In this document: in pieces, positions 26,170 through 37,800 of the stretch
Position numbering within the stretch: the stretch's first letter is position 1
Layout of the letters: the number at the start of each line of letters is the position of its first letter
Origin: Antedon mediterranea
Taxonomy: Eukaryota; Echinodermata; Crinoidea; Comatulida; Antedonidae
Assembly: GCF_964355755.1 (NCBI RefSeq)
Contig: NC_092675.1
Coordinates: forward strand, 23,600,412-23,664,411
DNA length: 64,000 nucleotides
Direction: 5' to 3'
Notes under the pieces: generated by a model
Seen by the model: only the letters and a program-made list of their open reading frames with translations
The model's database searches: none
Told to the model about the DNA's origin: nothing
Position numbers and translations under genes: made by a program

Positions 26170-27435
26170 TGCATGGTTTACTATAAAATAATGTGTATGG
26201 AGAGTGTACACATTTATATTATTTTTTATTGATTTTTAAAACTTTTCAGTTCCTGCGTTCTTTCTGTGTTTGTTGTTTGGCAGCAGCTCTCATTCAGATA
26301 GGCGGTGTGACCTCTATACCAATGTGTGAAATTATCATTGACATGACCTTTTGTTTTGTATCCGTTAGGTCAATGGTATCGCTTGACTGAGTATCGATTC
26401 TGGATTCGGTTATTTATTATTTATAGCCTAAATCATCCTATCAGGAGGCCAAGCCTAGGCCTAGATTTTTATCAAAAGCATTACAGCAGAACAGGAATGT
26501 ATGTACTATAGTCCCTAGCCCCAGTAGCTAGGCCTAGGCCTAATACTTATCATATAAAGTGTAGGCCTACTACTACTGTCTGTACTGTAGTTTAATTAAA
26601 TTTAATTAATATAGAAAAAAACAAAAGCAAGATGATGTAGGGCCTAGCTAGGCCTATAACTATTATAGGCCTAGCCTAGTATGGCCCTACTAGCTAGTAG
26701 GTTAGTAGTAGGCTAGTGGTATAGTTAGTAGGCCTCCCTAGGCCTCTAGGCCTAGGCTAAGCCTCTCTAGGCCTATGCCGAGTATCTAGGCTAGCTAGGT
26801 TTGGTTAGGTAGGTAGGGGCAGAAGGTCTGACGAAGGTCCAAAATGCACCTAAAACCATCACCGCAGCTGAGTGGGTGAATGCTTTTAAATTGGTGGGTA
26901 AGCTTGTGAGAGTGCAGTGGCACTACGGCCTGTTACGGTAGCATACGTATAAACTGTAAATATAATGTCGGGAGAATACTACGTTTATATACATTGATAC
27001 TACAGTATTTCATTGAGAATTCAAGATTCTTGCTGTACAGTGGATATTTACACTGAGTATATATTTATTATGCACTTGTCAATTGTATGACCCACTATAC
27101 CCAGGAGAGGTGCATCATTTGTCCGATGTGCATCATACCTTATGAATACCATGACACACCTGTGCGTAAAAAATATGACTTACCTTTAGGTGACCATGAC
27201 GCACCCATTTTGACGCATTGTGACCATGTTGATAACGATATGGTGGGTGGTAAATTGACGGACATTTGACACATTATTGTTGATTGATTTGACATACCAT
27301 TACCATCTACTGTAGGTTTTTTGACACACCCCTGCATCAATAATTATTTGTAAATGACTCTCCGACGCACTTTTTCTGGGGGTCATATAGTCCATTATAT
27401 TTACAGGACATTTGTTTCTTTTTTTTTTTCAGATA
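26170..27435. promoter_or_regulatory. Divergent CCM2 / TMEM68 5' region
   Basis: About 1.27 kb separates the CCM2 start (minus, 26169) from the TMEM68 start (plus, 27436), and the region should hold both transcription starts. It contains the dense TAGGCCTA cluster at 26440..26820 and a TGACRCA-rich stretch at about 27085..27370. TMEM68's first coding exon is preceded by a polypyrimidine tract and AG (27420..27432), so at least one untranslated exon must lie upstream, possibly ending at a donor-like GTGGGTAAGC near 26894. No core promoter element was confidently identified. Confidence 0.5.
26440..26820. repeat. TAGGCCTA-rich low-complexity cluster
   Basis: The palindromic words TAGGCCTA, AGGCCTAG and TAGCTAGG recur many times within about 380 bp (for example around 26530, 26560, 26640, 26680 and 26730..26800). 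It is the densest occurrence in the window, between the divergent CCM2 and TMEM68 genes. Confidence 0.8.
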
Positions 27436-30400
27436 ATGTGTTTTGACGCTATATCTAACCTCACCATTGTAATAGCTTTAAGTGATGTAATTGAGCGCTT
27501 TGAAATTGTTTCTTGGTTATTATGGCTAACAACTCCAGTTGCTATTACCTTCCTCCTGCCATTAGTTATACTACTGCTTGTATACGGATGTGTACTATTT
27601 CTTCACTTCTACAAATCACGTCATAAACTTGTTGATGCGTATTCCAAAGGGTATTGGGATGCGGCAAAGGTTAGCATTGCAACATTTTGGGAAGTACAAG
27701 GCAAAATATGGCATGGTAAGTTTTAGTGAAAAAGATATAAAAATGTTGTTAATGTTTTATATGTTATAATATTTCTTTTTGCAAATTAAGTGTTGTTTTC
27801 TCATATCAGCTACCATAAATAGTCTTTAAAATATCTAAACATTCTGTAATTTGAATTTTGAATAAGACAAAATGAAATTTATTTTATTAGCTAAAAAAGA
27901 GATCTGTCTGGGTAAATTTCTAAACACTTGATTGCTTAACCAGGGAGTTACATTTACCCTGCATGGTAACAATGCTTTTATTAACCTCACAGTAGTTCGT
28001 TATTAGGGAGGTTTCGCAACCTTACGAATACGATAACGAAAACGGATACGTCATACATTTGTGAAACTTTTGAGCTGATCCCCATTTCATATTCGTAAAG
28101 CGTATTCTTGTTGACGAATATCACCAGTCATATTCGTAACTACAAAATGAGTATAGTTTTTGATCTATTTTGCACATTTTGCATTTGAATCAGGAATGAT
28201 TCATGTTTATTGAAAGTAATTTACTAAAGTAATTTACTAAAATGCCAAGTCAATTTTTATAATAGCAGTTTTTAAAGTCCTCACTCGCTTTGATTTTACG
28301 CTAGGCCTAGGCAGCCAAGTACCTGCGCTTCGCTCAAATCATAGTCAATAGAAAGCTCAAATTTACCGCAGTCATATTTTGGACGCGCCTCAATATTTCG
28401 TTGCCATGCGAAACAGATTTTTTTATGGCTTACGAAAACGAATACGTGTGCGTGACGTATCCGTTTTCGTTATCGTATTCGTAAGATTGCGAAACCTCTC
28501 TATTGTTTGTACATATTGTAATAAAAATCAGTGAGCGAAGATTAGTAACTAACAAATGCGATAATTTTACAATTGTGAACTTTATAATAGAAACCCTCAA
28601 ATAGATATCCTACAGTAGTTACAATGTAAAACAGATTTGTTTTTATGATCAATATTGTCATATATTTTCTATTACAGGTTATGAGATAAGAGGCTTAGAG
28701 AAGCTCCCTACAGATTCTGGAGCTGTGTTAGTGTTTTACCATGGAGCAATACCTATTGATTTCTATTATATATTGTCTAAAGTGGTTCTTTATAAGGAAA
28801 ACACAATGCATATTATAGGTGATCGCTTCCTTTTCAAAGTTCCAGGTTAGTGCACAATAACCTACCACTATTATTATCATATTCATTCACAGGTACCAAG
28901 TTAATTTTACCAATGTAAACGCAATTATACATTATAAGTTCACTATGCAACATGCATATTAAATATGCATTTTAATAATAATAAATATATAGTTATGTGA
29001 GTCATCATATATTGGTAATAATTCTAAATTGGATAGTAATAGGCAATTATTTAATAATTCTCATCTATCTGGTTGATAAATCTGAGTATGAATTTCGGGG
29101 ATGAACATAGTAGAAAAATATACCCAATTATTTCCATGGTTTACGTACCATCATTAGTGTATGCTCTAATTAATTGTATGCAAATTCACAAATTAAGTGA
29201 CCATGAAAATTTAGAGTGTGTTCAATTTCAAATCATAATTATATTATTATAGCATATGACTATTATAGTTTGTTTGTTTAGTATCCGACGAATTGAATGT
29301 TTGTGACTTTGATGGCGAGAATAATTAATTTTTTTTGGAAAATTTGTTTTATAACATCTAAAGTAGATTTTTGTAAAAAGTAGCTATAAAAAGAGTGAAC
29401 ACATCAGTGTAATTGTAAAAGGCTTCCTACTTTCTAGGTGTTTTATGTGGTTATCAGATAGTCTATATTGTTTTGACAAATCTGTAACATGACCACAGTG
29501 CTGATTTTGCCATTTTTTCTCTAACTGACATGCACAATATGTTTGCATCCACATATTTCAATTGATTATTTATTTAATATCATATAAATCAACAATTAAT
29601 CAAGTAATCAAATGAAGTAGGATCTACTTTTGTTATCAATAGTTTTTTTTCTTTTAGGTTTTAAATTGTTAATGCAGGTATTTAACGTAACAGTTGGCAG
29701 TTGGGAGGAATGTACGGACATGTTGAAGAAGGGTCATCTACTTGCCATTTCACCTGGCGGTGTACGGGAAGCATTTTTTAGCAACGAATACTATCAACTA
29801 AAATGGAAGAATAGGATAGGATTTGCAAAGTGTGCTGTATCCGCCCAAGTGGTAATAACCCTTTTTGTTCTAACATTTTACTGCCAAGCCAAACCTCTCA
29901 AATCTCCTGTTTTGTTACTAATAGTTACTTAATATCACTCTCAATGTTTGTTAATAGTATTTAAAGAAAAAGTATAGTTCTTTCTATTGTTTGACTATCA
30001 ATCATCATCATCAATCATACACACATTTATTCAGTTATTTGACAACAACTGGGGCCAGCACTAAAAGCAGTAGCTTGTCTCATGAGGGCCCCTACAATAC
30101 AAATATGCAAAATACATAAAAAGAAATACTGTATAAAACAATAAACAATAAAATAAGTAAAAAAAATCGAAATAGATAAAATATGAAGTCTCATTTTTGT
30201 GCTAAAAGAAAAACAGAAATACGAATGCTAAAGTTTGCAATTACAATTCAAAAAGTTTGTACTGCTATTCACTTGGTTCTGAGATAGAGAATTTTCTTTT
30301 CTCAATTGCAAAAATATATGCTTTTCAAGTAAGCTATTAATTTTTTAATTATAAATGAGCATTATCTACTAAATTTGTCAATGCTCTCCAATGAAATGTT

Positions 30401-32130
30401 AAGTGTAACATTTTTTGTGTGTTTTTTTTTATTCCAGCCAATAATTCCAATTTTCACTCAAAACTGCCGTGAAGCATTCCGAGCCCTTAGTTTTGGTCGT
30501 CCTATTTTTAAATGGTTGTATGAGAAAACAAGACTTCCAATTGTGCCAATATATGGTGGATTTCCAGTTAAATTAAGGCAAGTGAATTGATATAAAAGAA
30601 GAATCATTGGGCTTGTTCAGGCTTAGTTATTAATAACTGGGTAAAGTTAGTGTAGAGATTCATCTGGATCTCTGTATAGTATTCATACATTTTTTCTCTT
30701 GGATGATGATCCAAAGGGAATAAAACCAAGCTTTACTCGAGCTTTCGCTGGTTCAATGACACATTCATGAGTGATTCCATGTCCTTGGAACTGTTACAAT
30801 GAAATCTTTTAGTTGGTGTAGCGCCATCTATAGAAGTTACATGGACTCACTCATGAATAAGCTGTGTTGTTGAACCAGCGAAAGCTAGAGTAAATACGTA
30901 TGGTTACAGTAGTTCCTACCCACTAAAGTTAGCGATAACTGTACATAAGAAACCAACTTTCTAGGAACTCAGGACTTGTTTCCGCAGCCATAACAAAATT
31001 ATCAGATAATTAATACAATAATCACATTATCAGACATTACCAAACAACCACAATCACAACGCAACGATTTGTTGTTCAGGTCAAAAGTTAATAATTATCG
31101 CATTTATTTGATAAATATCTGATTTGAATGAGTTAATTATTGGTTACCGTAAATTGTGGCTGCGGAAACATGGCCTTAGCCTAAAGTAGAACATGTGCAA
31201 TCCACGCAACTCAACTGTGCGTATGTCAACCTATTTTGTGTTACTGTGAATTGAGGTCCATGCGCCTTAAGTTGCTTGGAGCGCATATGTTTACACAGTT
31301 GAGTTCTGTGTCGACATAAGCCCACCTTTATTATGCACCATGGAGACGATTTCAAATCAAGTTACGTTTAGAACTAAAGGATGAGTTTTCTTGTATTTCA
31401 GGACATTTATTGGTGATCCAATTGTATGCAAAGCAGGAACCACCGCTGAACAGCTTGCATTAGAGGTACATTTTAAAACATAAATTATGATGCAACTAAT
31501 GAATGTTTATGAGTGCAATGGTACAAATATTTTCATTGTTTGACAAACTTTGTATAAAAAAAAAATAGAAAAAGTTATCCATTACACTACAGAGCAAAAA
31601 TATTCCATTGCACAAATAAAACATTCATTATTTTTTTATACGTGTAAATTAGATTTTTGTATTGAAACTAGATTTTTTGTCAAAGGGCATGATTGCATAT
31701 TTTTTATTTTATTTCCAAACCTAACCAACAGCAAAATTAATTGGCCAATAGCAGGAGGGTATCAACATGCACTGTACAAATGTAAATATAGTACAAATTT
31801 GCACTCGAATATATTTTAAAGTGCACTTTTGTTGATTTAGCATGGGGTCGATGGAGTATGAGTGTGACCTGCTTAGATATAATATGAAATAAAATGATTT
31901 TGAAGAAGAGAAGACTAAATGCCCATACAAAAAAATAGAAAAAGTTATCCCTTACAGAGCAAAAATATTCCATTGCACGAATAAAACATTCATTATTTTT
32001 TTCTACTGTAGATTATATTGTAAAATTGTGATTTATTTATTTTCAGTGCCGCAATGCTTTGGAACAACTCATAGTTGAACATCAAAAGATACCAGGTAGT
32101 ATACTACATGCACTGTTTGAGAGATTTTAA
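27436..32130 (+). CDS. TMEM68: TMEM68, ER acyltransferase (DAG/MAG acyltransferase-like)
   Basis: Six exons: 27436..27715, 28678..28845, 29658..29851, 30438..30577, 31402..31465, 32047..32130; 930 nt, 309 residues (human about 324). A hydrophobic membrane segment spans about residues 27-58 (WLLWLTTPVAITFLLPLVIL). The acyltransferase motif FYHGAIPIDFYYI gives H115 and D121. Other family blocks are GDRFLFKVPGF, LAISPGGVREAF (residues 179-189), RIGFAKCA, PIIPIFTQNCREAFR, WLYEKTRLPIVPIYGGFPVK, IGDP and LIVEHQKIPGSILHALFERF. Vertebrate TMEM68 (also called DIESL) is an ER protein that makes triacylglycerol outside the DGAT1/DGAT2 route; activity here is inferred. Intron 4 has a GC donor (exon end TTAAG then GCAAGT), required by the reading frame. 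A non-coding 5' exon is implied because AG lies three bases before the start codon. Confidence 0.93.
28006..28500. mobile_element. MITE with about 46-bp terminal inverted repeats
   Basis: The left end (GGAGGTTTCGCAACC, TTACGAATACGATAACG, AAAACGGATACGTCA) is repeated almost perfectly in inverted form at the right end (TGACGTATCCGTTTTCG, TTATCGTATTCGTAAG, GCGAAACCTC). About 490 bp, non-coding, within TMEM68 intron 1. Confidence 0.85.
29998..30135 (-). mobile_element. LINE 3'-end fragment
   Basis: On the reverse strand it reads TGTATTGTAGGGGCCCTCAT, GAGACAAGCTACTGC, GGCCCCAGTTGTTGTC and AACTGAATAAATGTGTATGA, matching the plus-strand element at 43893..44192. It is the 3' UTR and tail of a non-LTR retrotransposon, in TMEM68 intron 3. 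Confidence 0.7.
30732..30894. mobile_element. Short MITE with 24-bp inverted ends
   Basis: TTACTCGAGCTTTCGCTGG at the left and CCAGCGAAAGCTAGAGTAA at the right form an inverted repeat with one mismatch, extended by GTTCAA / TTGAAC. Inner TCATGAGTGA / TCACTCATGA words are also inverted. TMEM68 intron 4. Confidence 0.8.
30970..31178. mobile_element. MITE with TTTCCGCAGCCA ends
   Basis: AGGACTTGTTTCCGCAGCCA at the left is matched by TGGCTGCGGAAACATGGCCT at the right, in inverted orientation. The interior is AT-rich (TTATCAGATAATTA) and non-coding. It is adjacent to the MITE at 30732..30894. Immediately downstream (31205..31305) another inverted pair (CAACTCAACTGTG / CACAGTTGAGTT) suggests a third small hairpin element. 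Confidence 0.7.
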
Positions 32131-32763
32131 TGACATCTCAGTATCATATATTTTATATGTTATAACCTTGTTTTAATCTGAAATTAATTTTATTATTAGA
32201 TTTTAATAGAGGATTCTCGGTACTGTATCTATTTCACAGTATTTGTTTATATACAAATACAGTATGTGTCTGTGTGTTGGTTAGGTAAGCTCACATCTCA
32301 TGTTTTACATAATGTGACTCTGTATTTACAGTATGATACAGGACATATAATGCCATATATGGAGATACAGTACAGAGAGAGTGATTTGTTGATGAATCGA
32401 TATTATAAAATAAATGTACATATGTAATTTTAGCAAAATATCCCATACCTATATAATGTAAGAAACAATTTGGTAGTTTCTCATTTTAGTTGATAGGATA
32501 ATTAGTTTTAATTCAGATTTTTCTAAGCATAGATTACTATTTGTGATATATAAATATAATATCAAATTAATACATATTGTTGTTATCATTGACACATTCC
32601 AGTTTATGGGAAAGCCAACTGAATGTATGGCAATTTGCTGCATCACGCAACAACTTTACAATTTAAGAACTTTATTTAGGGTGTACTCAGGGTGTATAGT
32701 AATAAGCAACACAAGTTAAAAAATATTTTAAAATACAAATTTAAATACAGTATCCATCTAATA

Positions 32764-32914
32764 CTAAAGTTTGGTTCCCACTTTGACAAAATGTAAGGGG
32801 GTAACTACGTGAAACGCAAGTAAGATTATCACAAGGGACAGTTTGGATGATCCATTGCTTGTGATTCTGCGCTTACACCCTTGTGTTGCATCCTAGTGGG
32901 AACGGAGCCTAAAG
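32764..32914. mobile_element. MITE of the TTGGTTCCCACT family, copy 1
   Basis: CTAAAGTTTGGTTCCCACT at the left and AGTGGGAACGGAGCCTAAAG at the right form terminal inverted repeats. The interior contains TTTGGATGATCCATTGCTTG, shared with the copy at 58233..58389. It lies just after TMEM68. Confidence 0.7.
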
Positions 32915-34870
32915 TTGCAGTGCGTTCCTGTATAAATGTACATTCATATCTGTTACATTCCACAAAGTAACAACATCAAGTTAAATTCATGTGTACTTTA
33001 TTTACATCAATGATGGTCTGTTACACATGCACATTGATCCTCTCTGTATTAACAGTGAACAGTGGATACAAACTTACAACATATTTTATATCATTTTAAA
33101 TTACTTAACTTTTTTCTAAATTATCACGCATAACAACCATTACAGCGCCACTTAAGTATTTACTGTAGATACAAAAAAAAGTATATATAAATATAAATTT
33201 TGTTGAATTGTTGTTTATTAAGTGTTGCATAAAGTTATGTAATACTATATGTACTGTAGGCCACACTATTTTGTACAATTATGAATTATTTTGGTTAAAA
33301 GTGCAATGTAACAAAAAACGATGTTACAGTAAGTGATAACTAGTTAATTTTAAAATTGTTTAAGGCGTTTGTAAGAGTAGACAAACATAGCTATTTAAAA
33401 AGAAATCGTAAGAAGAACTCCTTGACTGACAGGGATTATTTTTCTGGAAAATTACTCAGAATTCTAAGATTGCTCTTAATCATTTATTCGGTATGGTATA
33501 TTCATTAAAATCATCGTAGCCGAATTGCGATAGAATTTTAATAATTTGCAAAACGGATTATAAAATAACAACTTTGATTTATACAATTTATGTTTGTTTA
33601 TAAACATATGTGATCTTTATAAAGCTTTTGAAAGATATGATTTATATAGAAGGTACACGCGATTTACTGAATTTATATACAGGTATACGTAAGAATAATA
33701 ATCGAGTATATAGCCAGAATAATCTAAACCTTAGAAATAAACCTTAAAACACAACTGAATCGACTAAACACAAATTACAGAACTTAGAATACTAATCCAT
33801 CGCTTTTGATTAGTCAATTCGCTTGCTTTGCGGCGTTGTGCGAACCAAGCTGTGGAAATGTTATAATATAGATTTATAAAATAGATAAATCATACTTTTT
33901 ATGTATGCAAGAGCTAAAAATATTGTCAAGCATTTTTTTCTTTTGTTTACGTTAAATAGGCCTATCTGTAGTAGGAAATTATATAAAATATATGCACTAA
34001 CATTTTAATTTCTACCAACATCATAATGGTACTATCTTATGATAAATAAATGTACTGTTTACAGTATATTAATAAAAATGATACATAGATTTTATATACA
34101 GTATTGTGTACTTTAACCTCCAAGATCTTTTTTTGAACACAATTGTTCCTCGATACATTCCATCTCGTTGCCTTCGCTCCTCTGAAAAATCATTGCTATC
34201 TGTTTCCAGACTATGACTTGCGTTGGATGTACCCTTTTCTTTGTTGCATCCTCTCCAACCATGCTGTAAACATTGCTACAGAAAATGAACTACATCAATG
34301 CATCAATCAGCCATATAGTCACTCAGTCTATTTATGAGAACCTGACCATTAGATTGATAAGTACGATTTTTAGATACTGTCACGAACTCCTATTACGTAT
34401 GTGACATAAAAGTATACACACAAAATCCACAAAGTTGTAAAATAACCCAAAACAAAGCTTTAATCTCAATCAACTTTCAACAATCCAGTATACACTTTAA
34501 ACATCTGCTTCACAATAACTTTTACAATCCAAAATCGAACCTTCTTCAAAATATATGCTTCAATCAAAAATCCTCCCCCTCCTTACAATTGTCATTCTTC
34601 CCCTTATATACAATATGTTCATAACCTTCTAGATCATTCCTTATACTTCTTACTCTATTGGATTACAGTTTCTATAAATAGTATACTTCTTGAATGTTCT
34701 TGATTAATTATACATTGTTTCTTAATTTTAAACATGTATACCCTTATTCTATAATGTTCATATAGATACTAACTATGTTACTAGTAATTTTATACAGATA
34801 CAAAAATTAATATGATCATTGTTTAAGGAATAGACTTTTTGATCGTGTAGAAAGAAAGGCTAAATTTTCA
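32915..34870. other. Intergenic region, no supported gene
   Basis: AT-rich sequence between TMEM68 and the Link/PAN gene. A sequence starting TGTCACGAACTCC at 34380, followed by long CA/AA-rich stretches, weakly resembles a solo LTR in reverse orientation, but no matching end was found. No other structure is supported. Confidence 0.4.
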
Positions 34871-34872
34871 GT

Positions 34873-37800
34873 TCAGAGAACCCAGCCCGTGGAACAACAG
34901 TCATAACCAGATAAAAGCGCCGCTTCTATCTGATCTCTAGTTGCCAATTCTCTCCCATAACTAGAACATCTATTCTTTGCATCTTCATACGTAAGACTAT
35001 ATCGTTCACTTCCAGTTACGGCAATCACACGATGATGGGGAAATGGATCTGGAATCGTTGTCAGGTTCAGCAAGGGGATGTAACACATACCAAAATACTT
35101 CGTTAATGGGTCGTTTAACTTAATGTAATTACCAGTCGGATAAAGCCAAAAGTCTCCAGGAGTAGGCCTATTGTCACCAGCAGAGCAAGGATATCCACCC
35201 AACCCATTTAAATACCAGCCGTTTGTACAAAGACCGACGCCCACTGAATAAGATGCGTTATTTCATTTCATTTCATTTTCATTTCTTTATTCGACAACAA
35301 GCGGTCCAGGGATTGCGACAGCAACAGAGCACCATAACACATTTGTGTCCGCAATCCCTGTAACATACAACTTAATACAAGTTAAAAATGAATATAAAGA
35401 ATACAGAATATATAAAAAATTTAATTAATTTGTATTACTGTGTTACACCATTTAAAATACTCCTATACAATTAAAATAAATTTAGCGTTGATCAAGCAGA
35501 TATTTTTTCAATTTCGACAGGAAATTTTTAAAAGGAAGAGTAACTGCTTGATCTTTGATTATGGAGGGTAGTGATGACCATATAACAGGAAAATTGTTGA
35601 TAGACGAATATTTTAAAGTATCGGTACGTGCAAAAGGGTGGACAAATGTGAGTAATTCAGGATGGCGTTGATTGATATGGATATTGTTATTTACAGTACT
35701 ACAAAAAGTTACATTATAAAAACAACGAAATAAAAAGGAAATTAAAATCATTAAACGTCTATCACGTAAAGATAACCAACCCAAAGTTATTAAACGTTCG
35801 TCGTATGATATAGGTCCGCAGTGGGGTCCCAGAATACGTCTAGAGGCCCGTCGCTGAACCTGTTCGAGGCGTTTTATGTGTCCTCCATTTCTGGGGCCCC
35901 ACGCCGGCAAACCATACTCTAGAATAGGTAGCACCAAAGTTTTGTACAGACACGAAATCGCGTCTGGAGAGCAATTTCCGGCTACAGAAAAAATAAAGCC
36001 TAACATTCGATTAGCTTTAGATATTAGATTATCAATTTGAACATTCCAATTCAGTTTAGAATCGATATGTACTCCTAAATGTTTATGGCTATCAACCACC
36101 GCAATTGTCTCACCATTAAGAAAGTACAACGGCTTAACAAAGTTACGCTTTCTGGTGATATGCATTAATTTAGTTTTGTTGACATTGAATTTCATTTGAT
36201 TCTTATCAGCCCAATTAGATAAAATATTTATATCATTTTGCAAATTAACAATATCGTTGGCATTTTGTCTGTGTCTATATAGTATTATATCATCTGCAAA
36301 AAGAAAACATTCAGAAGAAACATTATGATTAACATCGTTCACAAACATATTGAATAAAATTGGACCAAGACAACTGCCCTGAGGTATACCCGATGTGACT
36401 GGAAGTACGGAAGAAGTAGCCCCCCTGAAACAAACTTTCTGATTCCTGTCAGTCAAGTATGAAGATATCCATTTCCAGATATTACCTTGAATATTAAAAT
36501 TTACAGCAATTTTTGTTAATAAGATGTCGAATGGCATTTTATCAAATGCTTTGCTCATGTCTAAAAACAGAGTATCAATAATTGCTGGCTCACGTTTGTC
36601 AAGAATTTTTGACCAGTGATAGGTAACATTATTGAGTTGAGTTACGCAAGATTTATGTTTGACAAAACCATGTTGATTAGGGTTAAGTAAACCGTTGTCA
36701 TACGTAAAGTTATTAATGTTATTTACGATAATCTTCTCTAAAATTTTACACACCAATGAGGAAAGGGCCACTGGTCTATAATTAGTTATCGCTGCCTTAT
36801 CGCCAGATTTATGAACTGGAATAGTATTTACACATTTCCAATCATTGGGCACAGTACCAGTATTAAGAGAAGTACGATACAGCAACCAAAGGGGATAGGC
36901 AATTGAATGCGATATCGGCTTGAGTAATTTGACTGATATTAAGTCTGGTCCAGGAGCGGAATTAGACCGAAATGTAGATATGGTGTTAATTATATCATTC
37001 GGACTAAATGAAATATCAGCAAGTACAGGGAATTTAAGAGAACAGGGGGGAGGTTCGTTAAAATTAAAATGAACGTTAACATCATTAAAAATAGAAGTAA
37101 AATATCGATTAAAACCGTTTACAATGTCTTCAATGTTGGAGTAATAAGAGTTATTCGTTGGATTAATAAATTTACTGGGTAAAGAAGATGAACGTTTGTC
37201 TTTCACAAACGCAAAAAAACGTTTTTTATTGTCAGCGGATCTGAATAGATTGTTTACATAATCCTTATATGATTTCCTGATGGCATAGTGAACTTTGTTT
37301 CGCCATTTCTTGTGAGCATCCCAGTGTTCTTGTATGCCAGAGCGTCTAGATTTTTTAAAAAGTTTCTTTTTCTTCTGAATCATACGTTTAATATCCTTAG
37401 TTATCCATGGACTGCTCTGTTTACGTGCTCTGCTTTTGACCCTCGGGAAACTATCGCGAACTGCGGCATCAATAATGTCCATGAAGCCACTCCATGAAGC
37501 GTTTACGTCATTTTCGTTAAGGAACATACTCCAAGGTGCCAAATGCAAGAGATTATTTAGATGATGGAAGTCACCGCTGTTCCACTTAATAAATGAGCGT
37601 ATTGTGGATGTAGTTGGTAAATAGAGACGACAATCGATATCAAATTCAATTGCATGGTGGTCGCTCTCGACTGGATTGTCAACGACGCTTATATTTCTTA
37701 CTGAGGATCCCGTGTTTGAGAACACGAGATCTATCTGTGAGCCATCATTAGCGTTTGTGGAAGGTCGGGTATTTTGGTTTACTAATTGATCGAAACCATA

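Noticed and set aside
31550-31973. Overlapping small open frames after TMEM68 exon 5
   Set aside because: AT-rich intron sequence with a locally repeated segment (AAAAAATAGAAAAAGTTATCC at 31557 and 31928); no coding evidence.
34380-34850. Solo LTR in reverse orientation
   Set aside because: It starts TGTCACGAAC, but no matching CA end, flanking duplication or primer-binding site was found.
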